Notes: generated by a model from the letters alone, not told the origin. A stretch of DNA of 64,000 nt from Verrucomicrobiota bacterium (GCA_027493615.1 JAOSKK010000039.1:124001-188000); one strand, 5' to 3'; positions 20,863-30,402 are shown, counted from the first letter of the stretch. A program made the numbers and translations.

Positions 20863-20936
20863 CCCTGACCCCAACCGCCAAGGTCGGGAGTGGCGCGGTT
20901 GTCGGCACGGAACCCGGCGTACCAGTCCCCGGGCAG

Positions 20937-22287
20937 GTGCCGTGGTCGCGTCGACGGTTTGCAGGTGCGATGGCGGCGACGGCGGCGGTGGCGGGGTTGG
21001 GAGCGGTGCGGGTGCGGGGGGCGAACGAGCGGGTGCGGGTGGGATTCATCGGGTTGGGAAATCGGGGGACCAGGTGCTGGACGCGTTCCTGGCTCACGCG
21101 GACGCCGACGTGGTCGCGTTGTGTGATCTCTACGCGCCGTATGTCGAATTCGCAGCGCAGAAGGTGGCCAAGCGGGGCGGGCGGCCGCAGCGGTTTCGGG
21201 ACTATCGACGGGTGCTGGAGCTGGCCGATCTGGATGCGGTGGTGATCAGCACGCCGGACCACTGGCACGCGCTGCAGATGATCCAGGCGTGTGAGGCGGG
21301 GAAGGACGTGTACGTCGAGAAGCCGCTCTCGCTCTGCGTCGCGGAAGGGCGGGCGATGGTCCAGGCAGCGCGCCGTCACGGGCGGGTGGTGCAGGTGGGG
21401 ATTCACCGTCGTTCTTCGGCGATGTGCCGGGAGGCGGCCGAGTTGGTGCGGAACGGAGGGCTGGGGAAAGTGACGGTGGCCCGGGCCTTTCACGTGCAGA
21501 ACGAGTGGCCGGCCGGGATCGGTCGAGTGCCGGATGGGCCGCCACCGGGGGACTGGGACTGGGATGCGTGGTTGGGGCCGGCGCCGGAGATGCCGTACAA
21601 CGTGAACCGCGCGTTCTACCGGTTCCGCTGGTTCTATCCGTTTTCCGGGGGCAACTGACGAACTTCGGGACGCACTATCTGGACTTCATCCACTGGGCGC
21701 TGGGATGGGACGCGCCGCTGGCGGTGACGGCGATGGGCGGGAAGTTCGCGCTGGAGGACAACCGCGAGATTCCGGATACCCTCGAAGTGATGTGGCAATA
21801 CCCGGGCCGGACGCTGGTGACGTTCTCGCAGTTCAACGCGAACGGAGCGCGGGCGGATGCCTTGGGGGCGGAAGTCGAGGTGCGGGGCACCCAGGGCACG
21901 TTGTACCTGTTCGGCAACCGGTATGAAGTCGTGCCCGAAGCGGGGCCGGAATTGCCGTTCCCGGCGCGGAGTCCGTTGGACCGATCCGCTGATGGCAAGT
22001 ACCGGGCGAGCTTCCGCAAGTGGCTTGAGCCGAGGAAGGTGAGCGGCAACTCGGACACGGAGCCGCACGCGCGGAACTTCCTGGACTGCGTGAAGAGCCG
22101 GGCGCGGTGCACGTGCGACGTGGAGACCGGGCACCGGAGCACAACGGCGACGTTGCTGGGAAAGGTGGCGCTGCAGACGCAAAGCCACCTGGTTTGGGAT
22201 GCCGCCGCGGAACGGTTCACCAATCACGAGGCGGCGAATCGCGCGCTGCGGTATGAGTACCGGCCGCCGTACCAGTTCCCGGGTTAG
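20937..22287 (+). CDS. TAT-exported Gfo/Idh/MocA family oxidoreductase, two frameshifts
   Basis: GTG 20937 gives MPWSRRRFAGAMAATAAVAG, a twin-arginine signal, followed by the Rossmann start VRVGFIGLGNRG. The core carries VALCDLYAPYVEFA, VISTPDHWHALQMIQACEAG and the family motif YVEKPLSLCVAEG. The second domain includes NFGTHYLDFIHWALGWDAP (conserved GxHxxD) and GTQGTLYLFGNRYEV. The frame changes at two five-G runs, 21064-21068 and 21647-21651, and continuity is perfect if one base is adjusted at each. Length is about 450 residues. TAT-exported, NAD(P)-dependent Gfo/Idh/MocA proteins are abundant in PVC bacteria and act on sugars or glycosides in the periplasm. The substrate cannot be predicted. 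Confidence 0.85.
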
Positions 22288-22310
22288 GCTGGAGATCTCA
22301 AGTCCACAGG

Positions 22311-22376
22311 AGGCGCCGACGTGAGGAGGCGTTTCGGGCCGGGGGCGGCACCCTTCGCCTCCTGACGTCGGCGCCT
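22311..22376. repeat. Palindromic hairpin repeat, family A (copy A1)
   Basis: Left arm 22311-22331 and right arm 22356-22376 form a 21-bp inverted repeat with one mismatch around a 24-nt GC-rich loop. The core AGGCGCCGACGTNAGGAGGCG recurs at 52923, 57248 and 63313. It sits between two convergent genes and is preceded by GGAGATCTCAAG, a flank also found beside copy A4. Confidence 0.85.
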
Positions 22377-22468
22377 ACGGTCTGCCGCGGTCAGGCGACA
22401 GAGGAGTCCGTGGGATGGGCTCCAACACCAAAGAATGCGCGATTCTCGGCTATTGCAGTACAAGGAGC

Positions 22469-23071
22469 TCAAGAGGCCTCACTTGTTGCGCTCTTGTGCC
22501 TTTTTGCAGCCAGTCCGGAATCGCGAGTGTCGTCCAAGTTGTGATCTGGTGAGTAAGCGGCATTGCGGGCGAGGAGCCAGAGGACGTCGGCGAGGCGGTT
22601 CAGGTAGACGAGGATCTCGTCGTTCTGGAGTTGGTCGGTTTCCTGGAGGAGGCAGATCCGACGTTCCGCGCGGCGGCAGACCGTGCGGGCAAGGTCGAGT
22701 GCGGCAGATGGGGGTTGTCGCCGGGCATCGCCCAGCCGCGGGGCGGGGGTTGGCGGTTTCGAGGGTGGCGACGAGTTCGTCGAGGCGAGAGGTAAGTTCC
22801 GGAGTGACGCGCCGGAAGCCGTCGGCGACATAGCGGGGAGGTCTTCGGTGGCGGTGGCCAGTTCGCCCATGAGGAGGACGAGGTCGTGTTGGATCGCGAG
22901 GAGGGCGGTGTCGAGAGGCGCCCGGGGAAGGGCGGCGCGGGCGAGGCCGAGCGCGGCGTTGAGTTCGTCGACGCACCCGTAGGCCTCGACGCGGGGATGG
23001 TGTTTGGGCACGCGGCGGTTGTACATCAGACCGGTGGTGCCGCGGTCACCGGTGCGGGTTGCGATGCTCAT
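22469..23071 (-). CDS. Cob(I)alamin adenosyltransferase, PduO type, frameshifted
   Basis: ATG 23071 starts MSIATRTGDRGTTGLMYNRR, the PduO-type ATP-binding N-terminus (TRTGDxGxTGL), then HPRVEAYGCVDELNAALGLA. Toward the end LDLARTVCRRAERR and NRLADVLWLLAR are the conserved corrinoid/ATP-site helices. The middle is displaced into other frames: RYVADGFRRVTPELTSRLDE and RGWAMPGDNP are clearly the missing segment. The breaks are near 22836, 22740 and 22713, all at G/C runs. Joined, the protein is about 200 residues, normal for the family. It transfers the adenosyl group of ATP to cob(I)alamin. There are no other B12 genes nearby. It is divergent from the LapA-like gene with a 97-bp spacer that should hold both promoters. 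Confidence 0.85.
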   Translation of the reverse strand: MSIATRTGDRGTTGLMYNRRVPKHHPRVEAYGCVDELNAALGLARAALPRAPLDTALLAIQHDLVLLMGELATATEDLPAMSPTASGASLRNLPLASTNSSPPSKPPTPAPRLGDARRQPPSAALDLARTVCRRAERRICLLQETDQLQNDEILVYLNRLADVLWLLARNAAYSPDHNLDDTRDSGLAAKRHKSATSEAS

Positions 23072-23168
23072 GGCTTGGCGAAGTGGAGCGGGCGGGGGCA
23101 GCAGGGATTGGGGTGACAAGCCAGTTGACGCGGGGTGGAGGGGTCTTATCGTGCGCCGCGCACCGGCT

Positions 23169-23450
23169 ATGAACACCAAGCTCCTGCTGAAGACGGTTTT
23201 TCTGATTGTACTGCTGTTGCTGCTCGTGCTGATCGGGCTGTACAACCGGCAGTCGGTCGCGTTTGTGCTGCCCCCGCTCTTGACGAAGTCGGTGCAACTG
23301 CCGGCGGCGCTGATGTATTTCGTGTTTTTCGCCGTAGGGCTGTTGGCCGGCACGCTTCTGACCGCGGGGGTGGCCGCAAGGGCGGAAGCGGTGCCGGCAA
23401 GGTCAGCAAGAGCGACCGCTAAGTCCGGCTATTGCCGCAAGCGGAAGTAG
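23169..23450 (+). CDS. LapA-like (DUF1049) small membrane protein
   Basis: A 93-residue protein from ATG 23169 with two TM helices, LKTVFLIVLLLLLVLIGLYN and LMYFVFFAVGLLAGTLLTAG, separated by RQSVAFVLPPLLTKSVQLP. The N(R/Q)xSVxF motif after TM1 is typical of the LapA/DUF1049 family, linked to envelope and LPS assembly. The frame as given ends in an unusual RSARATAKSGYCRKRK and overlaps the convergent exoprotein by 22 bp. A one-base shift at the G-run near 23368 would give a Lys-rich tail (RKGGSGAGKVSKSDR) ending at 23422, which avoids the overlap and looks more like the family. Confidence 0.65.
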   Translation: MNTKLLLKTVFLIVLLLLLVLIGLYNRQSVAFVLPPLLTKSVQLPAALMYFVFFAVGLLAGTLLTAGVAARAEAVPARSARATAKSGYCRKRK

Positions 23451-26087
23451 CGCTGGGCGCCGGTGGCCGCGGTTCGGTACGGGCTGGAGGCATTGGCGAC
23501 CGGGGCCCAGGCGCCGGCGTTGAGGCTGTCGCGGGCTTCGAGCACACCGCCACCGGACCAGGTGATCTCGACCTGCCCGCCGGCGAGGCTGACGTGCAGC
23601 GGACCGGGGCTGAGCGGGGGCAGTGCGGTGAAGGTGTACGGCACGCCGCCGCTAGGCGGGGCGAGGTTGAGGAGGCTCCAGGCGGAACTGATCAGCTCGA
23701 ACACGACCGCGATGTTGTCGCCGGCAAAGACCGGCAGGCCGTCGGTGTCATAGGTGGCCTGCCGCGAGAGGCGGGCCTCGAACTCGGTGGACGGGCTGGC
23801 CGGGGCGAGGAGGAGGTCGAGACCGCTGACGGTGCCTTCGTTGAACCCGCCGTTCTTCTGCTGGTAACCCCCGCCGTTTTCGATCATGACCTCCGCGCCG
23901 ATGCCGGCCACGGACCGCCCGGTGGCAGGGTCGGCGTCGGTGTCGATGTTGAAGTGATAGTAGTGGTTGACAGGGAAGGGGCCGACGGGGGCGTAGAAGC
24001 TGAAGCGGAGGTAGAGAAACCGGTCGTCGTGAGCGAGGTAGAGGTCCTTGAACTCGAGGCCCTCGGCGGTGAGTTGGGGCAGGGAGTCGGCGATGGGGAT
24101 GCCATTCCAGTCCTCGAAATCGCCGTCGATGACGATCGCCGAGCGGAACGGCACGGATGTCTGGATGGCGTTGCCGAAGCGGTCGGTGACGCCGCTGATG
24201 GTCAGGACGTAGCCCGCGCCAAACGACTGAAGGCTGGTGACGAGTCGCACCACGCTGGGGTTAGCCGGGTCCGGGGTAGCGCTGAGGACGGTGACACCGC
24301 CATTGACGGTGTAGTGGGCGGCGCCGGCGGCGGTCGCGGGGTCCAAGGGCTCGGAGAAGGTGACGATGATCTGCCGGGCGGAGCCATCGAGTCCCACGAC
24401 GGTGGGCGGTGTGGTGTCGAGGGTCACCGTCACGAGGGCCTCGCGGCTGGTGACGGAGTTCAGCCGGTTGGCGACGGTGACCGAATAGCGGCCGGTGTCG
24501 GCAAGCGTCAGGTTGGCCAACGTCAGTTGGGCCCCGGCGGCGCCTTCGAGGAGGGTGCCGTCCTTGTACCATTGGTACGTCAGGAGCGGCGAGCCGGTGA
24601 CGGCGACGGTGAGGACTATGGTCTGGCCCTGAGCCGCGGTGACATCGGCAGGAAGGGCGGGATTGCTGATCGCCACGGGGACAGCCGTCGTGGTCAGCAC
24701 GGCGCTGCGGCTGACGACGGTCTGGCCCTGGCTGTTGCGAATCTCGAGGGAATAGCTGCCGGCGTCGGTGACGAGGACGACCGGGATCTGGTACGTGGCG
24801 GCCGTGGCGTCGGGGATGGCTTCCCCGTCTTTATACCACTGGAAAGTGAAGGGCGGACTGCCAATGATGTTGCCGACGCTGAAGGTGGTGGATTCGCCCT
24901 CGACGACCGAGCGGTCGGCCGGTTGGGTCGGGTCTTCGATGGCGGGCGGCTGACTGTCGGTGGCGGTCAAGGAGAGGCCGAAGACCAGGTCGGTGGGCGT
25001 GGCGGTGGTTTGGTGGACTTCGACGGCGAGGACGTTTTGGCCTACGACCAACGCGGAGACGGGGAGGCTGAACACCTCGGCCTGGCCCGGGGTCGCGGGG
25101 CCGCCGGTGGCGGGCGTCTGGTAGCTCGGTTCGCCGGCCGGCAGTCGCAACGATCTCACCAGCGCACCGTTGAGGTAGAAGGCGGCCCCGTCCGAGAGGT
25201 AGGCGGACGCGACGAGTGCGATACCGGTAACGTCGGCATTCCATTCGAAGGGGGCGCGGAGGTAGTAGGTGGTGCGGCCGGGGGCGAGGGCGGTTTGGAC
25301 GGTGGCGGGATAGACGCCGGCCGGGCGCCGAAGCCCAGCAGGCCGGGGCCGCTCATCCAGCCCCAACCGGCAGGGTCGAACTCGAACTCACGCCAGTCGG
25401 TGCCCTGGTCGATGCCGCTGTCGTCGTAATACCAGGGGGCGGTCGTGAGGCCGAGGAGGGTTTGGGTCCCGGTGGCGGGAGGAGGGTGGGGGCGAACTCG
25501 TAGGGGATGGCGGCGGCGAGGTCGCGGGAGTTCCAGCTCAGATCGAGGACGTGCAGGCTGAGGGTGAAGAGGTCCTGGACAAAGACCGGCAACCCTTCCG
25601 CGTCGCGCACGTTGCGGGAGATGCGGGCCTCGAACTGAGTGACCTGGCCGCCGGGGGCCACGGCCCATTCGAGGCCGGAGCCGACGCCTTCGTTGAAGCC
25701 GCCATTCTTCTGTTGGTAGCCGCCGCCGTCTTCGATGAAGAACTCGGAGCCCACGCCCGCCCAGGCATGACCGGTGCCGGGGTTGTTGTCGGCGTCCAGG
25801 ATGATCTGGTGATGGAAGCCGGCGTAGTTGGCGGGGGCATGGAGGGTGGCCCGGACATAGAGAAACTGGTCATCGTTGGCGATGTAGACGTCCTTGAAGT
25901 CGAAGGCATCCGGTGCATCCGCGTCGTCGGCGAAGGCGACCGGCACCCCCGCCCAATCGGTGAATTGACCATCGATGGTGATGCGTTTGAAGGTGCCGGC
26001 TTTGAGGGCGACGGGGGTGACCCAGCCGAGGACGAGAGCGGCCAGGGTGAGCGCGTACAGGGGCGGTTTCATAGGGTTGGTCAGCAT
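23429..26087 (-). CDS. Large secreted protein: two CBM9-like domains, Ig-like and SbsA-like domains, frameshifted
   Basis: The start ATG 26087 (or 26072) gives a signal peptide (MKPPLYALTLAALVLGWV). Parts in order: a CBM9-like domain (ITIDGQFTDWAGVP ... FKDVYIANDDQFLYVRATL); a beta-sandwich with TYYLRAPFEW and a DGAAFYLNGALVRSL loop; two Ig-like domains (FTFQWYKDGEAIPDA, LTYQWYKDGTLLEGA); an SbsA/Big_5-type domain (IIVTFSEPLDPATA); and a second CBM9-like domain (VIDGDFEDWNGIP ... FKDLYLAHDDRFLYLRFSF). It closes with a C-terminal module ending RYFRLRQ. The two CBM9-like copies share GGGYQQKNGGFNEG exactly. The frame shifts near 25480 and 25335. The joined protein is about 885 residues, probably carbohydrate-binding and surface-located. 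Confidence 0.8.
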
Positions 26088-27007
26088 CGAGTTCGTGCCG
26101 TGTCGAGGGATCGGCGCGAGGCGTTGGGTGCGACGTCGCGACCGGAGCCCGTCGGCAGGCGGGGGTCAACCTAGGGCGAGGCGCCGGCTTGTCAATGCTG
26201 GCGGGACGCCTGCCCCACAAGCCCGGGGAGAGGGCGGTTGGTACGCAGGGAACCCTAGGCGATCGTCCCAATATTCAAGGGCTCGGTTTTTTGCGATGTT
26301 CGGACCGTGATGCTGGTCGTTCAAGGGATTCGGTTGCCGCCAGGGAATGGACGGCCGGCATCCCCTTACCCGGACCTTTTCCTGTGGGACGAGCTGGAAT
26401 TTGCGACTGCACTGGGTGAATTCTTGGCTGTGCGTTTTCTCCCGGGGAACGGCGTGAGCTCCTACTCGATCAGGAGAAGGTCCCGGTAAGGGCAGTGACG
26501 GGCCGCACTCCAGGGAATGGAGGGTGGTGGGACGGAGTCAGGTTGCGCGGAATTGGCCGATGCCGGTTGCGTGCTTGGCCTGAGGGAAAAAAGGGAAACC
26601 CGTACCCACGGGGAAAGGGGAAACAGCGGCCCGTCCTGCCCTCCTCCCCCTTTGCCCCCGGCGTCGGCGTCGGCGGGCGAGATCCAACCGGTTCCCCGCT
26701 TCTCCGCTTCGCGAAGCCCGACAGACGCCCGGAGGACTGGCGCGCGGCGAGCTCTCTGCTCGCCGCCTGGCCCCCGGTGACCTCTTGATGCAACATGCCT
26801 CTGCTTGAGGCGACCGCCCTGAAGGTGGGGGCGGTTGCGGTCGGAGTGGTTTTCGCTATGTTCCTGCCGCTGTCGGGTGGGGTTCAGGCGCAATCGTTGC
26901 AGGTCAAGTCGACACCTACTGCGACGGAGTGTGCGCGATCGGCCACGGCCATCCTGGCGACCCGTCGGACGCAGGGTGAGAACGCCGGGCCAGCGAATCA
27001 AGACTCT
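26088..27007. other. Long intergenic region without a recognisable gene
   Basis: About 920 bp separate the divergent exoprotein and UspA genes. Short open frames exist but none has a recognisable domain or ribosome binding site. The region directly upstream of UspA (26795-27007) is open in the UspA frame and encodes a hydrophobic stretch (VGVVFAMFLPLSGG). UspA proteins are cytosolic, so this is treated as chance rather than an N-terminal extension. Confidence 0.5.
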
Positions 27008-28057
27008 ATGAACCAGATCAAGAACATCCTGGTGGGCGTTGACTTCTCCGACGGCGCATGTGCTGCGTTGCAGCAGGCGTTGCGGGTTGCGACGCAAAAC
27101 GGCGCGGCTTTGCACCTGTTGCATGTCATCGACGAGTTGGCCTTGGACGAACTGGCCAGGGTATCGCAGAGCCCGCCTGCCGTGCAGAGAGCCGACGCGC
27201 TCGAATGGGGCCGCACGGCGCTGCTCCGCTGGCTTGAACCATTCGCCCTGCCCGAGAACTGCCGTACTGAGGTCGCCGTGGGCACCCCGCTCGACACGCT
27301 GCTCGCCCGCGCCCGGGAAGGGAGCGCCGATTTGATCGTGGTGGGCGCGCAAGGGGAGAACGCCGCCAGTCCCCAGGCCGGCCCGCTGGCGGTGCGCGTA
27401 CTGCGCGAGGCGCCGGTCAAGGTGCTGCTCGTGGACAGCAGCCACGCGCGACCTTTCCAGACCATGGTGGCCTCGGTGGATTTCACCCCCACGTGTCGCG
27501 AGGTGGTGGAACAGGCCCGCAGGCTGGCCGCCTTGGGCGCGCAGCGCGTGGATTTCCTGCACGTCTACGACCCGCCTTGGCATCGGTTGACGCACGTCCT
27601 CCCGGCCTTGTCGGCGAACCAGGACCTGCAGCAGCAGTACGTGAACATGCTGCAAACCCGGTTGCGGGACTACGTCGGCGAACTGCGCGGCCTCGAGGCC
27701 AACTGTGTGCTGCAGGAGGCGACCCGTCACCGAAGCGGCATCTCGGCTTACGCCCAGACGCGCCAGGCGGACCTCATCGTGGTGGGCATGCGACAGCCGG
27801 GCGGTCCGCGCGATGACCGTGCGGATTCGACGGCGGAGCGGTTGGTGCGGGAGTTGCCTTGCTCGGTCCTGGCGGTGAAGCCGCCAACCGCAGCCGCGGT
27901 GGAGACCCAGTCCCCGATCGGGGATGTGTCGCCCTCTTCAGGCGCCCCCAACGACATGACCTGCAAGGGCATGAACGTGTTCGTCCTCGACCGCGGCGGT
28001 TGTGCCGTCAAACGCCGACCGATGGGCCCCACCGGCACCCCTGCCAACTGCGCGTGA
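27008..28057 (+). CDS. Tandem universal stress protein (two UspA domains)
   Basis: ATG 27008 (MNQIKNILVGVDFSDGA) begins a first UspA domain ending in LIVVGAQGENAAS...LLVDS. A second domain starts PFQTMVASVDFTPTCREVVE and ends DLIVVGMRQPGGPRDDRADS ... CSVLAVKP. Both have the beta1 GVDFS/SVDFT start. The first carries GAQG near the nucleotide loop; the second has GMRQPGG followed by S-T-A-E-R-L-V, close to the ATP-binding G-2x-G-9x-G(S/T) pattern. The C-terminal tail (about 40 residues) is not conserved. The stop overlaps the ATG of mrpE (TGATG), so it is the first gene of the antiporter operon. A role in coupling ion or energy stress to antiporter expression or activity is inferred. Confidence 0.85.
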   Translation: MNQIKNILVGVDFSDGACAALQQALRVATQNGAALHLLHVIDELALDELARVSQSPPAVQRADALEWGRTALLRWLEPFALPENCRTEVAVGTPLDTLLARAREGSADLIVVGAQGENAASPQAGPLAVRVLREAPVKVLLVDSSHARPFQTMVASVDFTPTCREVVEQARRLAALGAQRVDFLHVYDPPWHRLTHVLPALSANQDLQQQYVNMLQTRLRDYVGELRGLEANCVLQEATRHRSGISAYAQTRQADLIVVGMRQPGGPRDDRADSTAERLVRELPCSVLAVKPPTAAAVETQSPIGDVSPSSGAPNDMTCKGMNVFVLDRGGCAVKRRPMGPTGTPANCA

Positions 28058-28602
28058 TGAAGGAGCCTCGCTTCAACTTGGGACCCGACCGGCGCCCGGA
28101 CACCCGGCGGCTGGGCGACGGCGCGCTGCGGCTGGGGCTGCTGGCCGCGCTGTGGTGGTTGTTGGCGGGTGCGGACGCGCGGTCGTGGATCGTCGGCGTG
28201 CCGGTGGTGCTGGCGGCGACCTGGGTCAGTCGCGGGCTGACGCCGACGGTGGCGTGGCGCTGGGGCTGGGCCGGGGCGTTCCGGTTCGCCGGGTTCTTCC
28301 TCTGGCACTCCATCTGTGGCGGTGCGGACGTCGCCTGGCGCGCGCTTCATCCGCGGCTGCCCCTGCGACCGGGTTTTGTGAGGGTGGAGCTGCGGGTGCC
28401 GCCGGGCGCGGTGCGCGTGTGCCTCGCCAACGTTGTCAGCCTGTTGCCGGGCACGCTGGCCGCGCAACTGGAGGATGAAGCCCTGCTCGTGCACACGGTG
28501 GACGCCGGCACGCCGGTGGAAGCCGCCGTGCGCGCGGTCGAGGCGCGCGTGGCGGCGATGTTCAACGTGCCTCTCCGGCGGGCGAAGGGAGGTTGGGCGT
28601 GA
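28057..28602 (+). CDS. mrpE: Mrp Na+/H+ antiporter subunit E (MnhE/MrpE)
   Basis: A 181-residue protein with three hydrophobic N-terminal helices (LRLGLLAALWWLLAG, WIVGVPVVLAATWVS, AFRFAGFFLWHSICGGADVA) and the family-typical soluble C-terminus: FVRVELRVPPGAVRVCLANV, VSLLPGTLAAQLEDEALLVH and VDAGTPVEAAVRAVEARVAA. The L-NxxSLxPGT motif and LxVHxxD are diagnostic of MrpE. It overlaps usp upstream by one base and mrpF downstream by GTGA, so the genes are translationally coupled. MrpE is a membrane subunit needed for full Mrp activity. Confidence 0.92.
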   Translation: MKEPRFNLGPDRRPDTRRLGDGALRLGLLAALWWLLAGADARSWIVGVPVVLAATWVSRGLTPTVAWRWGWAGAFRFAGFFLWHSICGGADVAWRALHPRLPLRPGFVRVELRVPPGAVRVCLANVVSLLPGTLAAQLEDEALLVHTVDAGTPVEAAVRAVEARVAAMFNVPLRRAKGGWA

Positions 28603-28889
28603 GCGGCTTCGCGCTGGGCGCCGCGGTGTTGCTGCTGCTCACCCTGGTGGCGGGCATGGTGCGTGTGGTGCGCGGGCCGACCGCCGCCGACCGGATGCTC
28701 GCGGCGCAACTCTTCGGCACGACCGGCGTGGCGGTGTTGCTGCTGCTGGTGCTGGCGGGCGGCGGGAGTGTGCTGCTGGACGTGGCGCTGGTGTTTGCGC
28801 TCCTGGCAGCGGTGGTGGGCGTGGCGTTCGCGCGGCGCGGGATCGCCGCGCCACAACCTGGAAGGGGAGGGGGACATGAGCGTGAGTGA
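28599..28889 (+). CDS. mrpF: Mrp antiporter subunit F (MnhF/MrpF)
   Basis: About 95 residues. GTG 28599 overlaps the mrpE stop (GTGA); TTG 28593 is an alternative. Three TM helices flank the signature VRGPTAADRMLAAQLFGTTG (RGPxxxDRxxA in MrpF). The third helix is LLDVALVFALLAAVVGVAFA. The C-terminus (QPGRGGGHERE) overlaps mrpG. Size and motif fit the family well. Confidence 0.92.
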   Translation: MSGFALGAAVLLLLTLVAGMVRVVRGPTAADRMLAAQLFGTTGVAVLLLLVLAGGGSVLLDVALVFALLAAVVGVAFARRGIAAPQPGRGGGHERE

Positions 28890-29187
28890 GTGGCTTTCCG
28901 CCCTGCTGATCGCGGCGGGCACAGGGTTCTTCCTCGCCGGGTCGGCGGGGCTGCTGCGGTTTCCCGACGTGTTCACGCGCCTGCACGCGCTGACGAAGGC
29001 CGACAACGTGGGTTTGGGCCTGGTGGTGGCCGGTGTGGCGCTGCAAACGGAGTCGGCGGTGACCTTGGTAAAGCTGGTGTTGATCTGGTGGCTGGTGCTG
29101 GTGAGCAGCGCCACGGTGTGTTGCCTGATTGCCGGGGCGGTGTTGCGACACGGCCGCGCTCCGGCGGCAGAGGAGGAGGCGAGATGA
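28876..29187 (+). CDS. mrpG: Mrp antiporter subunit G (MnhG/MrpG)
   Basis: 103 residues from ATG 28876, preceded by a strong GGAGGGGG ribosome binding site inside the end of mrpF. The TM1 helix (ALLIAAGTGFFLAGSAGLLR) is followed by the diagnostic FPDVFTRLHALTKADNVGLG motif of MrpG (F.D...R.H...K..T.G), then two further TM helices. The stop TGA overlaps the ATG of the next ORF at 29184. Confidence 0.92.
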   Translation: MSVSEWLSALLIAAGTGFFLAGSAGLLRFPDVFTRLHALTKADNVGLGLVVAGVALQTESAVTLVKLVLIWWLVLVSSATVCCLIAGAVLRHGRAPAAEEEAR

Positions 29188-29396
29188 AGTCCCGAAAGCC
29201 AGCCTCCGAAAGCCGGAGGAACCGCGTAGGGCGCCTGCCGAATACTTCGGCCCGCGGAACGACCCGGCAACCTGGGTCGGAGGCCGCGCCGGAGAACGGG
29301 GTCTTGGCGGCATTCCCGCCCGGTCGGCGTGGCGCCGGTTCGGGCGTCCGGGTGCCTTCGCTCCGCGGATCTCGCATGCCGTTGTTCGCGTCGTGA
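29184..29396 (+). CDS. 70-codon ORF inserted between mrpG and mrpB
   Basis: The frame starts at an ATGA overlap with mrpG and ends in TGA overlapping the GTG start of mrpB (GTGA). A hydrophilic, Arg/Ser/Gly-rich peptide results: MKSRKPASESRRNRVGRLPN ... RRGAGSGVRVPSLRGSRMP. It has no TM segment, unlike every other product of the operon, and no known family was recognised. In other Mrp operons mrpG and the next gene usually abut, so the 209 bp between the two 'TGA' junctions look like an inserted palindromic or mobile segment that kept translational coupling. It may be a real small protein or simply a translated spacer. Confidence 0.4.
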   Translation: MKSRKPASESRRNRVGRLPNTSARGTTRQPGSEAAPENGVLAAFPPGRRGAGSGVRVPSLRGSRMPLFAS

Positions 29397-30388
29397 TCCC
29401 CGCCCTGGACATTCTGCTGATTGTGGCGCTGCTGTGGCTGGCCCGGCAGGCGCTCGTCGCGCGCGACCTGTTCAAAGGCGTGGTCTTGTTCATCGCGTTC
29501 GGACTGCTGCTGGCACTGGCGTGGGTGCGTCTGCGCGCGCCGGACATCGCGCTGGCCGAGGCCGCCATCGGTTCGGGCCTCACTGGCGCGCTGTTCCTCT
29601 CCACGCTCGGGCGGTTGAGACGGATGGAGCGCGAGGCAGGGCAGGCGGAGCCACCGCCGGAGGACGGTCGGCGCGGGGGTTGGACCGGCGGGTTCCTGAC
29701 GGCGGCCGGCACGGTCCTGGTCACGGCGCTGCTCGGGTGGGCGGTGTGGGCGTTGCCCGCCGGGGCACCAGGGCTGGGCGACGCCGTGCAGGCGCGCCTG
29801 GGGGAAAGCGGCGTCAGCCATCGGGTGACGGCGGTGCTGCTGAACTTCCGCGCTTATGACACGCTGCTGGAGGTGGGTGTGCTGCTGGTGGCGATCGTCG
29901 CCGTGTGGGCCGTCGCCCGGGCCGACTTCCCGTTTGTCACCCGCAACGCCGAGGCTGGCAGCGTGCCTCCGCAGCAGACGGCGTTGGTTAATCTGCTCGT
30001 GCCCGTGATGCTGGTGGTGGCCGGGTATCTCCTCTGGATCGGCGCCACGGCACCGGGGGGCGCGTTCCAGGCCGGTGCCGTCCTGGGCGGCGCGGGCGTG
30101 CTGCTGCTGCTCTCCCGGCCCCATTGGGCCGTGCTGCCGGAGCGGCGCTGGATGAGGACAGGGCTGGCCGCGGGGCTGCTCGTTTTCCTCGGGGTGGGGC
30201 TGGCGTTGGTGATTGCTGGACGGCGTCTGCTGGAGTATCCGGCGGGCTGGGCCGGCGCGTTGATTCTGCTCATCGAGGCGGCGGTCACGCTTTCCATCGG
30301 CCTGACGCTGACGCTGCTGTTTCTGGGCGGCCGGCCGGCGGCGGGCGATCCGGCTCCAACAATGACCCACACGAACCAGCAGCCATAG
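29393..30388 (+). CDS. mrpB: Mrp antiporter subunit B with fused MbhD/MbhE-like N-terminus
   Basis: GTG 29393 (MIPALDILLIVALLWLARQA) gives a 331-residue membrane protein. Residues 1-75 are the DUF4040/MbhD-like unit, with RDLFKGVVLFIAFGLLLALA and RLRAPDIALAEAAIGSGLTG (the ADxAxxEAxxG motif). An MbhE-like segment follows (FRAYDTLLEVGVLLVAIVAV). From about residue 190 comes the MnhB domain: LLVPVMLVVAGYLLWIGATA, PGGAFQAGAVLGGAGVLLLL (the PGGxFQ motif) and the C-terminal LIEAAVTLSIGLTLTLLFLG. In Bacillus Mrp these MbhD/E parts form the C-terminus of MrpA. Here they sit with MrpB, as in many Gram-negative and archaeal MBH-like operons. Confidence 0.9.
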   Translation: MIPALDILLIVALLWLARQALVARDLFKGVVLFIAFGLLLALAWVRLRAPDIALAEAAIGSGLTGALFLSTLGRLRRMEREAGQAEPPPEDGRRGGWTGGFLTAAGTVLVTALLGWAVWALPAGAPGLGDAVQARLGESGVSHRVTAVLLNFRAYDTLLEVGVLLVAIVAVWAVARADFPFVTRNAEAGSVPPQQTALVNLLVPVMLVVAGYLLWIGATAPGGAFQAGAVLGGAGVLLLLSRPHWAVLPERRWMRTGLAAGLLVFLGVGLALVIAGRRLLEYPAGWAGALILLIEAAVTLSIGLTLTLLFLGGRPAAGDPAPTMTHTNQQP

Positions 30389-30402
30389 GTTCCCCTTTCG
30401 TC

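Noticed and set aside
26795..27007. In-frame hydrophobic N-terminal extension of the UspA protein
   Set aside because: UspA proteins are cytosolic and the canonical start MNQIKNILVGVDFS is at 27008; the extension has no conserved features.
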